Source: Alphaproteobacteria bacterium UBA4588
Lineage (GTDB): Bacteria; Pseudomonadota; Alphaproteobacteria; Rhodobacterales; Rhodobacteraceae
Direction: 5' to 3'
Assembly (NCBI GenBank): GCA_905182195.1
Contig: CAJJAW010000003.1
Span: forward strand, 186,001 to 250,000
DNA: 64,000 nt
Positions 57,435 through 64,000 of this stretch are shown piece after piece (within the stretch, counting starts at the first letter, position 1; each line of letters starts with the position of its first letter). Made by a program: the position numbers and the translations under genes. The notes beneath the pieces are model-generated. The model did not search any database, was not told the origin of the DNA, and saw nothing but the letters and a program-made list of their open reading frames with translations.

Positions 57435-59402
57435 ATGACTAAAAAACTTGTTTTATGTGATTGCCTTGGCTCACAATCAGTTGATGTCGCGGCAATTTCT
57501 GAAGCTTCAGGCATGGCATGCTCAAAACTTTATACGAACCTATGCGAAAGCCAAGTAGATCTGGCCGCGAAAGAGATTACACAGGGCGACGTGATCATTG
57601 CATGTCAGCAAGAGCGTCAAAGATTTGAAGAACTGGCCGAAGAGTTGGATGTCGACGTACCGGCTTTTGTTGACCTACGCGACCGGGCTGGCTGGGGCGA
57701 AGGCAACGTCGCGCCAAAGATGGCGGCACTCGTTGCGGAGGCTGGATTATCAGCCATCACTGGTCAGATGGGCAAGTCAATTGATATTATTTCTGAAGGC
57801 ACATGTCTCGTCATCGCAGGTACCGCTGGCGTCGATGCTGTGATGCAAGCCGCCAGGGATTTATGCCAGACATTGGCAGTAACAGTCCTGGTCCCCAATG
57901 CCGAACATATTCCAGTAGACCGCAAATTTGACTGCGTGGTTGGGACAGTACGCAATGCAGCAGGCGCCTTGGGTGGATTTACACTGAAAATAGATTCTCT
58001 ACAGCAGGTTATTGTTGGTGGCCGCGGTTCATTCGCACTAAGTGAACCTCAGGATGGTGCGGCTTCTCAATGCGATATTATTGTCGATCTTAGCCGCCAC
58101 AATCCAATGTTTCCTGCCCATGAAAAGCGCGAAGGTTATCTTCGCGCGGACCCCACCCATGTACCATCCTTAGCAAAAGTTGTTTTTGCTGCATCACAGC
58201 TGATTGGTACATTCGAAAAGCCACTTTATGTGCGGCTAGAAGAGAGCCTGTGCGCTCACAATCGAGCAGAACAGACAGCCTGCTCTAACTGCCTAAATGT
58301 TTGCCCAACCGGGGCGATATTGTCAGCCGGAGAGCATGTTACGATTGATCCTATGATCTGCGCAGGGTGCGGGTCATGCGCCGCAGTGTGTCCTTCCGGC
58401 GCCATCAGCTATGATGCTCCACCGGTCGACACATTATTTCGCAGACTTAGCACTCTTGCCTCTACATATACTTCTGCTGGCGGCAAAAATCCGCGACTAT
58501 TGGTGCATGACGGCGCAACAGGCTTGGAAATGATTACCCTTGCGGCACGTTTTGGACGAGGCTTGCCCTCCGACGTGATCCCCTTAGAAACTGACGCCTT
58601 ATCCGGCTTTGGCCATGCCGAAATCATGGCCGCGCTGGCCTGCGGCTTTGGTGAAGTGAATATATTGGCCTTCCCAAAGTCTGAGCTTGACGTGATTGAG
58701 GGCCAAATTTCCTTAGCAACAGCCCTGTCGGGCCGCGACAGCATTTATCTTTTGCAGCCAGGCGATCCTGACGCGATGTCAGATCTGCTCTATAAAGAGA
58801 CTGCGGCTCCTGTGGCCTGCGATCCGATATTACCCATGGGCACGCGCCGCCAAGTGGCTAGATTGGCCGCCAAAGCGCTGCAACCGGAGGCCACTGTGGT
58901 GGCGCTGCCCGAAAACGCGCCCTATGGCGCAGTTTTGGTGGACACAGACGCATGTAGCCTCTGCCTGTCTTGCGTGTCTCTCTGCCCTTCTGGTGCCTTG
59001 GGGGACAACGAAGATCTGCCGCAACTGCGCTTTCAGGAAGACGCGTGTCTACAGTGCGGATTATGCGTTAATATTTGTCCCGAAAATGCCATCGCATTAA
59101 AACCACAAATGGACCTCACAGACGCTGCATTCACACAACGCGTCATGCACGAGGAAGAACCCTTTGCCTGCGTTGAATGCGGATCACTGTTTGGAGTTAA
59201 ATCCACAGTTGAAAAAATTACTGAAAAGCTTGCGGGTAATCACGCAATGTTTGCAAACCCAGACGCCATTAAAATGATCCAGATGTGCGATAATTGCCGC
59301 ATTCAGGCGAATTACCACTCAACAGATAACCCATTTCAGGGTGGCGAGCGCCCACGTGTACGCACATCAGAAGACTATTTTTCTAAGCGCAAGGATCATT
59401 GA
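57435..59402 (+). CDS. Multi-cluster 4Fe-4S protein divergent from the fdh operon
   Basis: A 655-residue soluble electron-transfer protein. Four ferredoxin-type cluster motifs are visible in two pairs: CSNCLNVCP and CAGCGSCAAVCP mid-protein, CSLCLSCVSLCP and CLQCGLCVNICP near the end. A C-terminal CVECG...CDNC pair probably binds metal too. The first 250 residues resemble the domain found in formate dehydrogenase-linked ferredoxin-like proteins of other bacteria. A GTG six codons upstream is possible, but ATG at 57435 follows GAGGAAA. No signal peptide, so it works in the cytosol, perhaps in FDH maturation or electron return. Confidence 0.85.
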   Translation: MTKKLVLCDCLGSQSVDVAAISEASGMACSKLYTNLCESQVDLAAKEITQGDVIIACQQERQRFEELAEELDVDVPAFVDLRDRAGWGEGNVAPKMAALVAEAGLSAITGQMGKSIDIISEGTCLVIAGTAGVDAVMQAARDLCQTLAVTVLVPNAEHIPVDRKFDCVVGTVRNAAGALGGFTLKIDSLQQVIVGGRGSFALSEPQDGAASQCDIIVDLSRHNPMFPAHEKREGYLRADPTHVPSLAKVVFAASQLIGTFEKPLYVRLEESLCAHNRAEQTACSNCLNVCPTGAILSAGEHVTIDPMICAGCGSCAAVCPSGAISYDAPPVDTLFRRLSTLASTYTSAGGKNPRLLVHDGATGLEMITLAARFGRGLPSDVIPLETDALSGFGHAEIMAALACGFGEVNILAFPKSELDVIEGQISLATALSGRDSIYLLQPGDPDAMSDLLYKETAAPVACDPILPMGTRRQVARLAAKALQPEATVVALPENAPYGAVLVDTDACSLCLSCVSLCPSGALGDNEDLPQLRFQEDACLQCGLCVNICPENAIALKPQMDLTDAAFTQRVMHEEEPFACVECGSLFGVKSTVEKITEKLAGNHAMFANPDAIKMIQMCDNCRIQANYHSTDNPFQGGERPRVRTSEDYFSKRKDH

Positions 59403-60118
59403 GATTGCATAGGCGCGCCCAAGAAGGCTGGAACAATACCTGCGACATAAGCCACAATATCCTCAATATCCTCGAGGGTTACCTCTATAGGTACAATCGG
59501 CGAGGGGAAGTTTGTCGAGAAGGGCTCAGTCACGTCCAATACTTGGGTAAATGCGGGATGCGGGTTCAGCATAAAGAATGTCTCATATCTGCGTTGCCAA
59601 TCTGGGAAACTGCGCATCAGGGCAAAAGACGGGGTGGAACCGATTGCCTTCATGCGATTACTATCGTTGATGACATGACATCTTCCACATTTACTGAGAC
59701 TCACCACCTCGCCCTGCCCCGCGTCACCAGTCACGGCAATAATTTCTGGCTCAAGGCTCACACCAACATCAGCGCTGAACAACTGATCACCATTGGGCGC
59801 AAAAGCCTCAATGGTACGTTTGCCTGTTTCAGACAACAACCACGCCGCGAACTTATCCGTGTAGGCGCCATCGGCTTTAGACAAGCGCCAAATCCTATCT
59901 TCCTGGCGAAACACCGGCACCCCGGCATCACCAAAAGCTGCATCGCCGTCAGTAATTGTAGACGTAATTCTTATGCCCGTTTTCAAGGAAAACCTTGGCA
60001 GAAGGTACTTTATAAAGCCACTACTGGTCAAAACGTCCGGTGTGCGCAACGTGAACGTCTTGTCTTGGGAAAGCGCCGGACTTGCTATCAAAACAGCCAA
60101 CATTACAATTTTTTTGAA
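59396..60118 (-). CDS. Secreted chimera: shortened TupA-like domain plus c-type cytochrome domain
   Basis: A 240-residue protein with a clear signal peptide (MFKKIVMLAVLIASPALSQ). Residues 21-118 look like both ends of a tungstate-binding-type protein joined directly: TLRTPDVLTSSGFIKYLLPRF and KTGIRI at the start, AAWLLSETGKRTIEAFAPNGDQLF at the end, with the oxyanion SRGDDSG region missing. Residues 140-240 carry one haem motif CGRCH (145-149), a possible axial Met (157) and the cytochrome-type ending IEDIVAYVAGI. It overlaps the iron-sulfur gene tail to tail by seven bases. Likely periplasmic electron carrier; not a family I can name. Confidence 0.8.
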   Translation of the reverse strand, partial: FKKIVMLAVLIASPALSQDKTFTLRTPDVLTSSGFIKYLLPRFSLKTGIRITSTITDGDAAFGDAGVPVFRQEDRIWRLSKADGAYTDKFAAWLLSETGKRTIEAFAPNGDQLFSADVGVSLEPEIIAVTGDAGQGEVVSLSKCGRCHVINDSNRMKAIGSTPSFALMRSFPDWQRRYETFFMLNPHPAFTQVLDVTEPFSTNFPSPIVPIEVTLEDIEDIVAYVAGIVPAFLGAPMQSQ

Positions 60119-60216
60119 CATATTACCCACCCCCAACTTTTGCATCAGTTTGCAAAGTAGAGTACGGGCGTTATTATCCTTACGTCAACATATACAGCAA
60201 ATTAAAGGACTGTACG

Positions 60217-60408
60217 ATGAGTGAACACTTCAACATGTCAATGCGAAAATTTCTAAAGCAAGTTGGCGTTACGTCCCAACAAGCGATTGAGGAAGTCATG
60301 CGCACTACAAATGACACATCAGGGAAATCCTATACCGCTAAGATGGTTCTCACAATTGACGGTATTGATTTTGAACATATTGTCACTGGCAAAATTGAAG
60401 GTATTTAG
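60217..60408 (+). CDS. DUF6494 family small protein
   Basis: A 63-residue soluble protein starting MSEHFNMSMRKFLKQVGVTSQQAIEEVMR and ending in a short beta hairpin (AKMVLTIDGIDFEHIVTGKIE). I know it as a conserved uncharacterised family in this neighbourhood. It abuts mrp with no gap (stop and ATG adjacent), so the two are surely cotranscribed. No catalytic residues are visible. Confidence 0.8.
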   Translation: MSEHFNMSMRKFLKQVGVTSQQAIEEVMRTTNDTSGKSYTAKMVLTIDGIDFEHIVTGKIEGI

Positions 60409-61464
60409 ATGTCTGTAACCCGTGAAGAGGTTCTCAGTTGCCTCAAAACCATTCAGGCACCCTCCGGAGTTGATCTCGTAGAAGCAGGTCTGGTCCGCGC
60501 CCTCACAGTCACAGAGAATGCCGTTCGCTTTGTTATGGAAGTCGACGCTCCAGATGCATTCTTGCCAGCGAAGACTGAAGCGGAGGAAAAACTCACTGCT
60601 TTAGGCTGTTCTTCCGTCTCAATCGTAATGACTGCGCATAGCAAACCCACCGCACCACCTAACCTGCAACCTAGCCGGAAGGCAGAACCAGCCGGACCCG
60701 AAAAAGTCCCAGGGGTTGATCGTATTATTGCGATCGCCTCTGGCAAAGGCGGTGTTGGTAAATCAACTGTCGCCGCCAATTTAGCCTGCGCTCTTGCAGC
60801 CGAAGGCCGTCGTGTTGGGATGTTAGACGCAGACGTTTACGGTCCATCGCAGCCACGCATGTTAGGTGTATCCGGCCGGCCACAAAGCCCCGATGGAAAA
60901 ATTATTTTACCCCTTCGGAATTTTGGCGTGACCATGATGTCAATTGGCCTCATGACTAATGAAGATCAAGCCGTGGTCTGGCGAGGGCCGATGCTCATGG
61001 GCGCCTTGCAACAAATGCTAACGCAGGTTCAATGGGGCGCACTGGATGTATTAATCGTTGACCTACCGCCCGGCACTGGTGATGTGAATATGACCTTGGC
61101 ACAAAAATCACATGTAGACGGTGCAATCATCGTATCAACCCCTCAAGACGTGGCACTTATGGATGCAAGAAAAGGCATCGACATGTTCAACCAACTCGGT
61201 ACACCAATCATAGGCATGATTGAAAATATGAGTACACATATTTGCTCACAGTGCGGCCATGAAGAGCATGTGTTTGGGCATGGCGGCGTGAAGTCTGAAG
61301 CTGAAAAGTTGGGTGTGCCACTTCTTGCAGAAATTCCATTGCATCTTGACATTCGCATTGCCGCTGATGGTGGAGCGCCAATTGTAGTCTCAAAGCCAAA
61401 CTCATCCCAAGCGCAGGCCTTCCGCGCCTTGGCCAAGACCTTAATTGAAAGTGGGCAAGCATGA
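60409..61464 (+). CDS. apbC: Mrp/ApbC/NBP35-type iron-sulfur scaffold ATPase
   Basis: Carries or assembles 4Fe-4S clusters for target proteins. It has an N-terminal MIP18/DUF59 domain (about 1-80), a Pro-rich linker, then the deviant Walker A SGKGGVGKST at 111-120, GMLDADVYGPSQPRMLG, VDLPPGTGDV, and the bridging cysteines Cys279 and Cys282 in CSQCG. Length is 351. Its placement after DUF6494 and next to the formate dehydrogenase locus suggests delivery of clusters to that enzyme set. Overlaps the next gene by four bases. Confidence 0.93.
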   Translation: MSVTREEVLSCLKTIQAPSGVDLVEAGLVRALTVTENAVRFVMEVDAPDAFLPAKTEAEEKLTALGCSSVSIVMTAHSKPTAPPNLQPSRKAEPAGPEKVPGVDRIIAIASGKGGVGKSTVAANLACALAAEGRRVGMLDADVYGPSQPRMLGVSGRPQSPDGKIILPLRNFGVTMMSIGLMTNEDQAVVWRGPMLMGALQQMLTQVQWGALDVLIVDLPPGTGDVNMTLAQKSHVDGAIIVSTPQDVALMDARKGIDMFNQLGTPIIGMIENMSTHICSQCGHEEHVFGHGGVKSEAEKLGVPLLAEIPLHLDIRIAADGGAPIVVSKPNSSQAQAFRALAKTLIESGQA

Positions 61465-62165
61465 ATACACCAAGCTTCCCTCCCCTGTTCAGCGGACTAG
61501 CGGTCGAGAGCCAGGTCGACCCCTTCGATAAGGCTTGCGCGGAAGCCACGCGCGGATGCGATGCAGGCCTTGTGGTACATGATTTGGGTGCAAACACTCT
61601 ACGCGCAGCTTTAGTTTTTGCACCCGATGTACAACTGGCAGACGCCATGGCAATTTTACCACTTTGTGGGGTAGGATTTCAAAATGCTTTAGGTGCCCTT
61701 GGCCCACCAGAAGTGGCCGTACATCTGGAATGGACCGGTGGCCTTCGGATCAATGGCGCCAAATGCGGCACGTTACGAGTTGCAGCCTCCAATGCAGATC
61801 CTACTGCCGAACCCGATTGGATGGTAATTGGCCTAGAATTGCCGCTTTGGCCTGAGAATGACGCCCCGGGTGAAACACCTGATCAGACCGCGCTTTACTC
61901 AGAAGGGTGCGCCGATGTAAACGCTATGGAACTACTTGAATCATGGGTTAAGCATACTTTAGTGGGCATCAACACTTGGACCGAAGATGGTGTAAAATCT
62001 CTACATAAAGACTGGCGCGGACTGTCTCATGGCATTGGTGAAGATATAAGCATAAACAAGTTTTCAGGGACTTTTCTTGGAGTCGACGAACAATTTGGTA
62101 TGTTAATAAGGGCAGGTAAAACTACCCACCTCGTCCCACTGACTTACTTGCTGGAGGGCACCTAA
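61461..62165 (+). CDS. Biotin/lipoate-protein-ligase-like protein (DUF4444)
   Basis: A 234-residue protein with a ligase-like N-terminal domain and a C-terminal DUF4444 domain. Seen: FSGLAVESQVDPFDKAC, ALGALGPPEVAVHLEWTGGLRINGAKCGTLRVAAS where a biotin ligase would have its lysine and GRGR region, then GINTW, and the SH3-like end KFSGTFLGVDEQFGMLI. The usual GRGR adenylate loop is absent, so ordinary BirA activity is doubtful. The gene sits in an operon with mrp and DUF6505, so a role in cofactor handling is possible. Confidence 0.75.
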   Translation: MNTPSFPPLFSGLAVESQVDPFDKACAEATRGCDAGLVVHDLGANTLRAALVFAPDVQLADAMAILPLCGVGFQNALGALGPPEVAVHLEWTGGLRINGAKCGTLRVAASNADPTAEPDWMVIGLELPLWPENDAPGETPDQTALYSEGCADVNAMELLESWVKHTLVGINTWTEDGVKSLHKDWRGLSHGIGEDISINKFSGTFLGVDEQFGMLIRAGKTTHLVPLTYLLEGT

Positions 62166-62166
62166 T

Positions 62167-62661
62167 ATGATGCTAGCACGCGCAATACATTTTGACGAAA
62201 GCGATATGAACGTCTTTCACTCTCCAGCGCGCACCGGTGAATGGTGCATATCTGGCGGGTTCGAATTTTCAAATTGGTCTGAAGGAGATCTGACGGGCAA
62301 AGCACGGCAGGCATTTTCCAATGGCTGGCTGGGAGCAGAGACCTTTGGTCGTGTAACTTTTGTGGCCGTGACAAAGGTTGAGCCAGTGGAATACGAAACT
62401 ATCAAGCAGGCATTGGCGCAGCATTTTGTACAGATGTACGGTGCGCCCTCGCTGGAAGCTGCCGGACAGGTAGCGCAAGATGAATTGAACCATATGGTTG
62501 AATTATGCAACGACCAAGATCCCAACACATTACTGACAGTAGCGCGGGAATTAACCGATTCAGGCGTGAAGGAAAGCTTTCGCATGATAGAGTCCCAAGA
62601 CGCAGGTTTAGACCAATTTGCAATTCATGGGTCTTTAGATGAGGATGGTCACAGCCACTAG
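62167..62661 (+). CDS. DUF6505 family protein
   Basis: A 164-residue soluble protein. It starts MLARAIHFDESDMNVFHSPA and has an alpha/beta middle (GWLGAETFGRVTFVAVTKVEP), a helical stretch and a His-rich end (DEDGHSH). One base separates its ATG from the previous stop. It is conserved with the ligase-like gene in roseobacters as far as I recall. Function unknown; the terminal His/Asp residues could bind metal. Confidence 0.75.
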   Translation: MMLARAIHFDESDMNVFHSPARTGEWCISGGFEFSNWSEGDLTGKARQAFSNGWLGAETFGRVTFVAVTKVEPVEYETIKQALAQHFVQMYGAPSLEAAGQVAQDELNHMVELCNDQDPNTLLTVARELTDSGVKESFRMIESQDAGLDQFAIHGSLDEDGHSH

Positions 62662-62726
62662 TCGCTGGGTGCAAACACACATTAATTATGCCGACAAACG
62701 TTAAATAGTAGCCTGAGAGGATAATT

Positions 62727-63566
62727 ATGCGTAAAAAACCTTTCAATCCAGCTAATGATGGTGCCAAAACTGATTTAGCAAAAACAATGTCTTATGGTGA
62801 TTATTTGCACATTGATACAATTCTTGATCAGCAGCATTGCTTAAGCGAAGCCCATGACGAAATGCTGTTCATTATCCAACACCAAACCTCTGAACTCTGG
62901 ATGAAGCAGCTTTTGCATGAAATGAGTGCCGCCCGGCTTGCGCTTGAGACGGGGAAGCTCCAAAATATGATGAAAATGCTGTCTCGCGTCAGTAAGATTT
63001 TGGAACAGCTCAACAATCAATGGGATGTATTGCGTACGATGACCCCAGCAGATTACACACAATTTAGAGAGACTTTAGGCCTGTCGTCTGGGTTTCAGTC
63101 TTATCAATATAGGATGATCGAATACATTTTTGGCAATCGCAACACGAATATGCTCAAGGCCCATGAGCACACACCAGATGCCTACACTAAGCTCACAACC
63201 GAACTTGCAAGAACCAGTTTTTATGACGAGGTAGTGGGTTTACTCTTTAAGACCTTAGATGGAACTATCGACGCGATGCCCGCCCCTCATCTGGACACCC
63301 ATCATGAAGCTCGTCCAGAAATTCAGGCGCGTTGGAAAATCGTGTATGAAGACATTAACAGTCATTGGGCGCTTTATGAGTTGGCCGAAAAGTTAGTTGA
63401 TATTGAAGATTATTTCCGCCGTTGGCGCTTTAACCACGTTACAACAGTGGAGCGCGTGATTGGGTTTAAACGCGGTACAGGCGGAACCTCAGGCGTACAG
63501 TACCTGCGTCGAATGCTTGAAGTGGAGCTATTTCCAGAACTTTGGCACTTGCGCGGCGAGCTTTAA
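62727..63566 (+). CDS. kynA: Tryptophan 2,3-dioxygenase
   Basis: Haem enzyme opening the indole ring of tryptophan to N-formylkynurenine, the first step of the kynurenine route. It has 279 residues, the bacterial length. The start MSYGDYLHIDTILDQQ, the distal-side His52 in IIQHQTSELWMKQLLHE, the proximal-histidine region RWRFNHVTTVERVIGF (His237) and GGTSGVQYL are all as expected. GAGAGGATAA precedes the ATG. Its formyl product can yield formate, a possible link with the formate dehydrogenase genes upstream, though this is only inference. Confidence 0.95.
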   Translation: MRKKPFNPANDGAKTDLAKTMSYGDYLHIDTILDQQHCLSEAHDEMLFIIQHQTSELWMKQLLHEMSAARLALETGKLQNMMKMLSRVSKILEQLNNQWDVLRTMTPADYTQFRETLGLSSGFQSYQYRMIEYIFGNRNTNMLKAHEHTPDAYTKLTTELARTSFYDEVVGLLFKTLDGTIDAMPAPHLDTHHEARPEIQARWKIVYEDINSHWALYELAEKLVDIEDYFRRWRFNHVTTVERVIGFKRGTGGTSGVQYLRRMLEVELFPELWHLRGEL

Positions 63567-63665
63567 AAATATGCTGGAGTGACCTTCAGTAAGCCAATCA
63601 AACTGTCAATCTTGCTAGCCTCCCGATAAGACACGCCTGTTGCACTTAGTATCATTGGAGAAAGG

Positions 63666-63692
63666 AGCCCTGCCCATCTCCGGTGGGCTTTT
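63666..63692 (+). terminator. Possible terminator downstream of kynA
   Basis: AGCCC-TG-CC and GG-T-GGGCT arms (63666-63674 and about 63682-63689) form an imperfect GC-rich hairpin followed by TTTT. It lies 100 bases after the kynA stop. The rest of the 230-base gap contains no gene I can support. Confidence 0.5.
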
Positions 63693-63796
63693 CATCCCAT
63701 ATATTTAGAGGTTGTAAGCAGATATCATTAGGCAGTGATTGACACTGAATGCATACAAATACACTCTAAAACATCCGATACCAAACGAGAGCCGCT

Positions 63797-64000
63797 ATGC
63801 CTGATAATGATACGAAGTTTGATTATGTCATAGTAGGCGGTGGTTCAGCCGGTTGCCTGTTGGCAAATCGGCTGAGTTCAGAGCCAAAAAATCGTGTGCT
63901 TTTGCTCGAAGCCGGCAAAAAAGATAGCTATCCCTGGATCCATATTCCAGTTGGATATCTGTATTGCATTGGCAATCCTCGAACCGACTGGATGTATAAC
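63797..64000 (+). CDS. GMC-family oxidoreductase, partial (cut by window end)
   Basis: The first 68 residues of a glucose-methanol-choline oxidoreductase. The FAD-binding motif DYVIVGGGSAGCLLANRLS lies at 9-27, followed by VLLLEAGKKDSYPWIHIPVGYL, as in choline dehydrogenase-like enzymes. The rest lies beyond the window. The exact alcohol substrate cannot be told from this part. Confidence 0.9.
   Translation, partial: MPDNDTKFDYVIVGGGSAGCLLANRLSSEPKNRVLLLEAGKKDSYPWIHIPVGYLYCIGNPRTDWMYN

Noticed and set aside
59399..60160. A 253-codon plus-strand open frame antisense to the cytochrome chimera
   Set aside because: The opposite strand has a signal peptide, a haem motif and a ribosome-binding context; the plus-strand product has no recognisable fold or initiation signal.
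63567..63796. Possible RNA gene or small protein between kynA and the GMC gene
   Set aside because: No tRNA cloverleaf, no start with a ribosome-binding site; only a weak hairpin with four T residues is visible.

Overview
The window looks like one contiguous piece of a marine alphaproteobacterial chromosome, most likely Rhodobacteraceae (Roseobacter group). I base this on a DddP-type DMSP lyase with every published active-site residue in register, the secDF-ccmABCDG block, a soxBDAG sarcosine oxidase cluster, and small families (DUF6314, DUF6494, DUF6505, DUF4444, DUF3305/3306) that I know mainly from this group. Moderate GC and tight gene packing would fit a pelagic lineage such as the RCA cluster (Planktomarina-like). 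The genus is an inference from memory, not a database result. I saw no prophage, insertion sequence or CRISPR array.

Layout. 1-5.1 kb: ribosomal operon rpsF-rpsR-rplI, trigger factor directly behind a tRNA-Leu(UAG), and glnB-glnA for nitrogen assimilation. 5.2-12.6 kb: metabolic genes, namely a haem-dependent N-demethylase-like protein divergent from dddP, bioY, a DUF6314 gene, purB, a three-gene nitrile hydratase/thiocyanate hydrolase-type enzyme, an EamA transporter remnant and a lipid A-type acyltransferase. 12.8-15.6 kb: an acnB aconitase that looks more like Bacteroidetes AcnB than an alphaproteobacterial enzyme. 15.8-26.9 kb: cytochrome c maturation (ccmABCDG), secDF-yajC, serS, der, bamB and a YfgM-like gene. 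27-36.6 kb: an RND pump with its adaptor, an Atm1-type ABC exporter, a LysM protein, a LOG-family hydrolase and a RarD-type permease. 36.6-47.4 kb: sodB, soxBDAG, ccmI-ruvX-DUF1289, a PhyH-like dioxygenase, a TauE/SafE permease and dusA.

47.6-62.7 kb is the most interesting part. It is a periplasmic formate dehydrogenase locus (DUF3305, DUF3306, TorD-like chaperone, fdhX, fdhA, fdhB, fdhC) followed by a 42-residue membrane peptide found by reading the spacer, then a tungstate ABC transporter (tupBCA). A divergent multi-cluster iron-sulfur protein lies on its other side. Next to that is a secreted protein that appears to join a collapsed tungstate-binding-protein-like domain to a c-type cytochrome domain. 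Then come DUF6494, an Mrp/ApbC scaffold ATPase, a biotin/lipoate-ligase-like protein and DUF6505. Tungstate uptake, cofactor enzyme, chaperone and Fe-S handling therefore sit together, and the chimera, the small peptide and the DUF genes are the undescribed parts. The window closes with tryptophan 2,3-dioxygenase and the start of a GMC oxidoreductase.

Taken together the genes suggest a heterotroph living on algal exudates: DMSP cleavage, methylated amine (sarcosine) oxidation, nitrile or thiocyanate use, and formate as an auxiliary electron donor.
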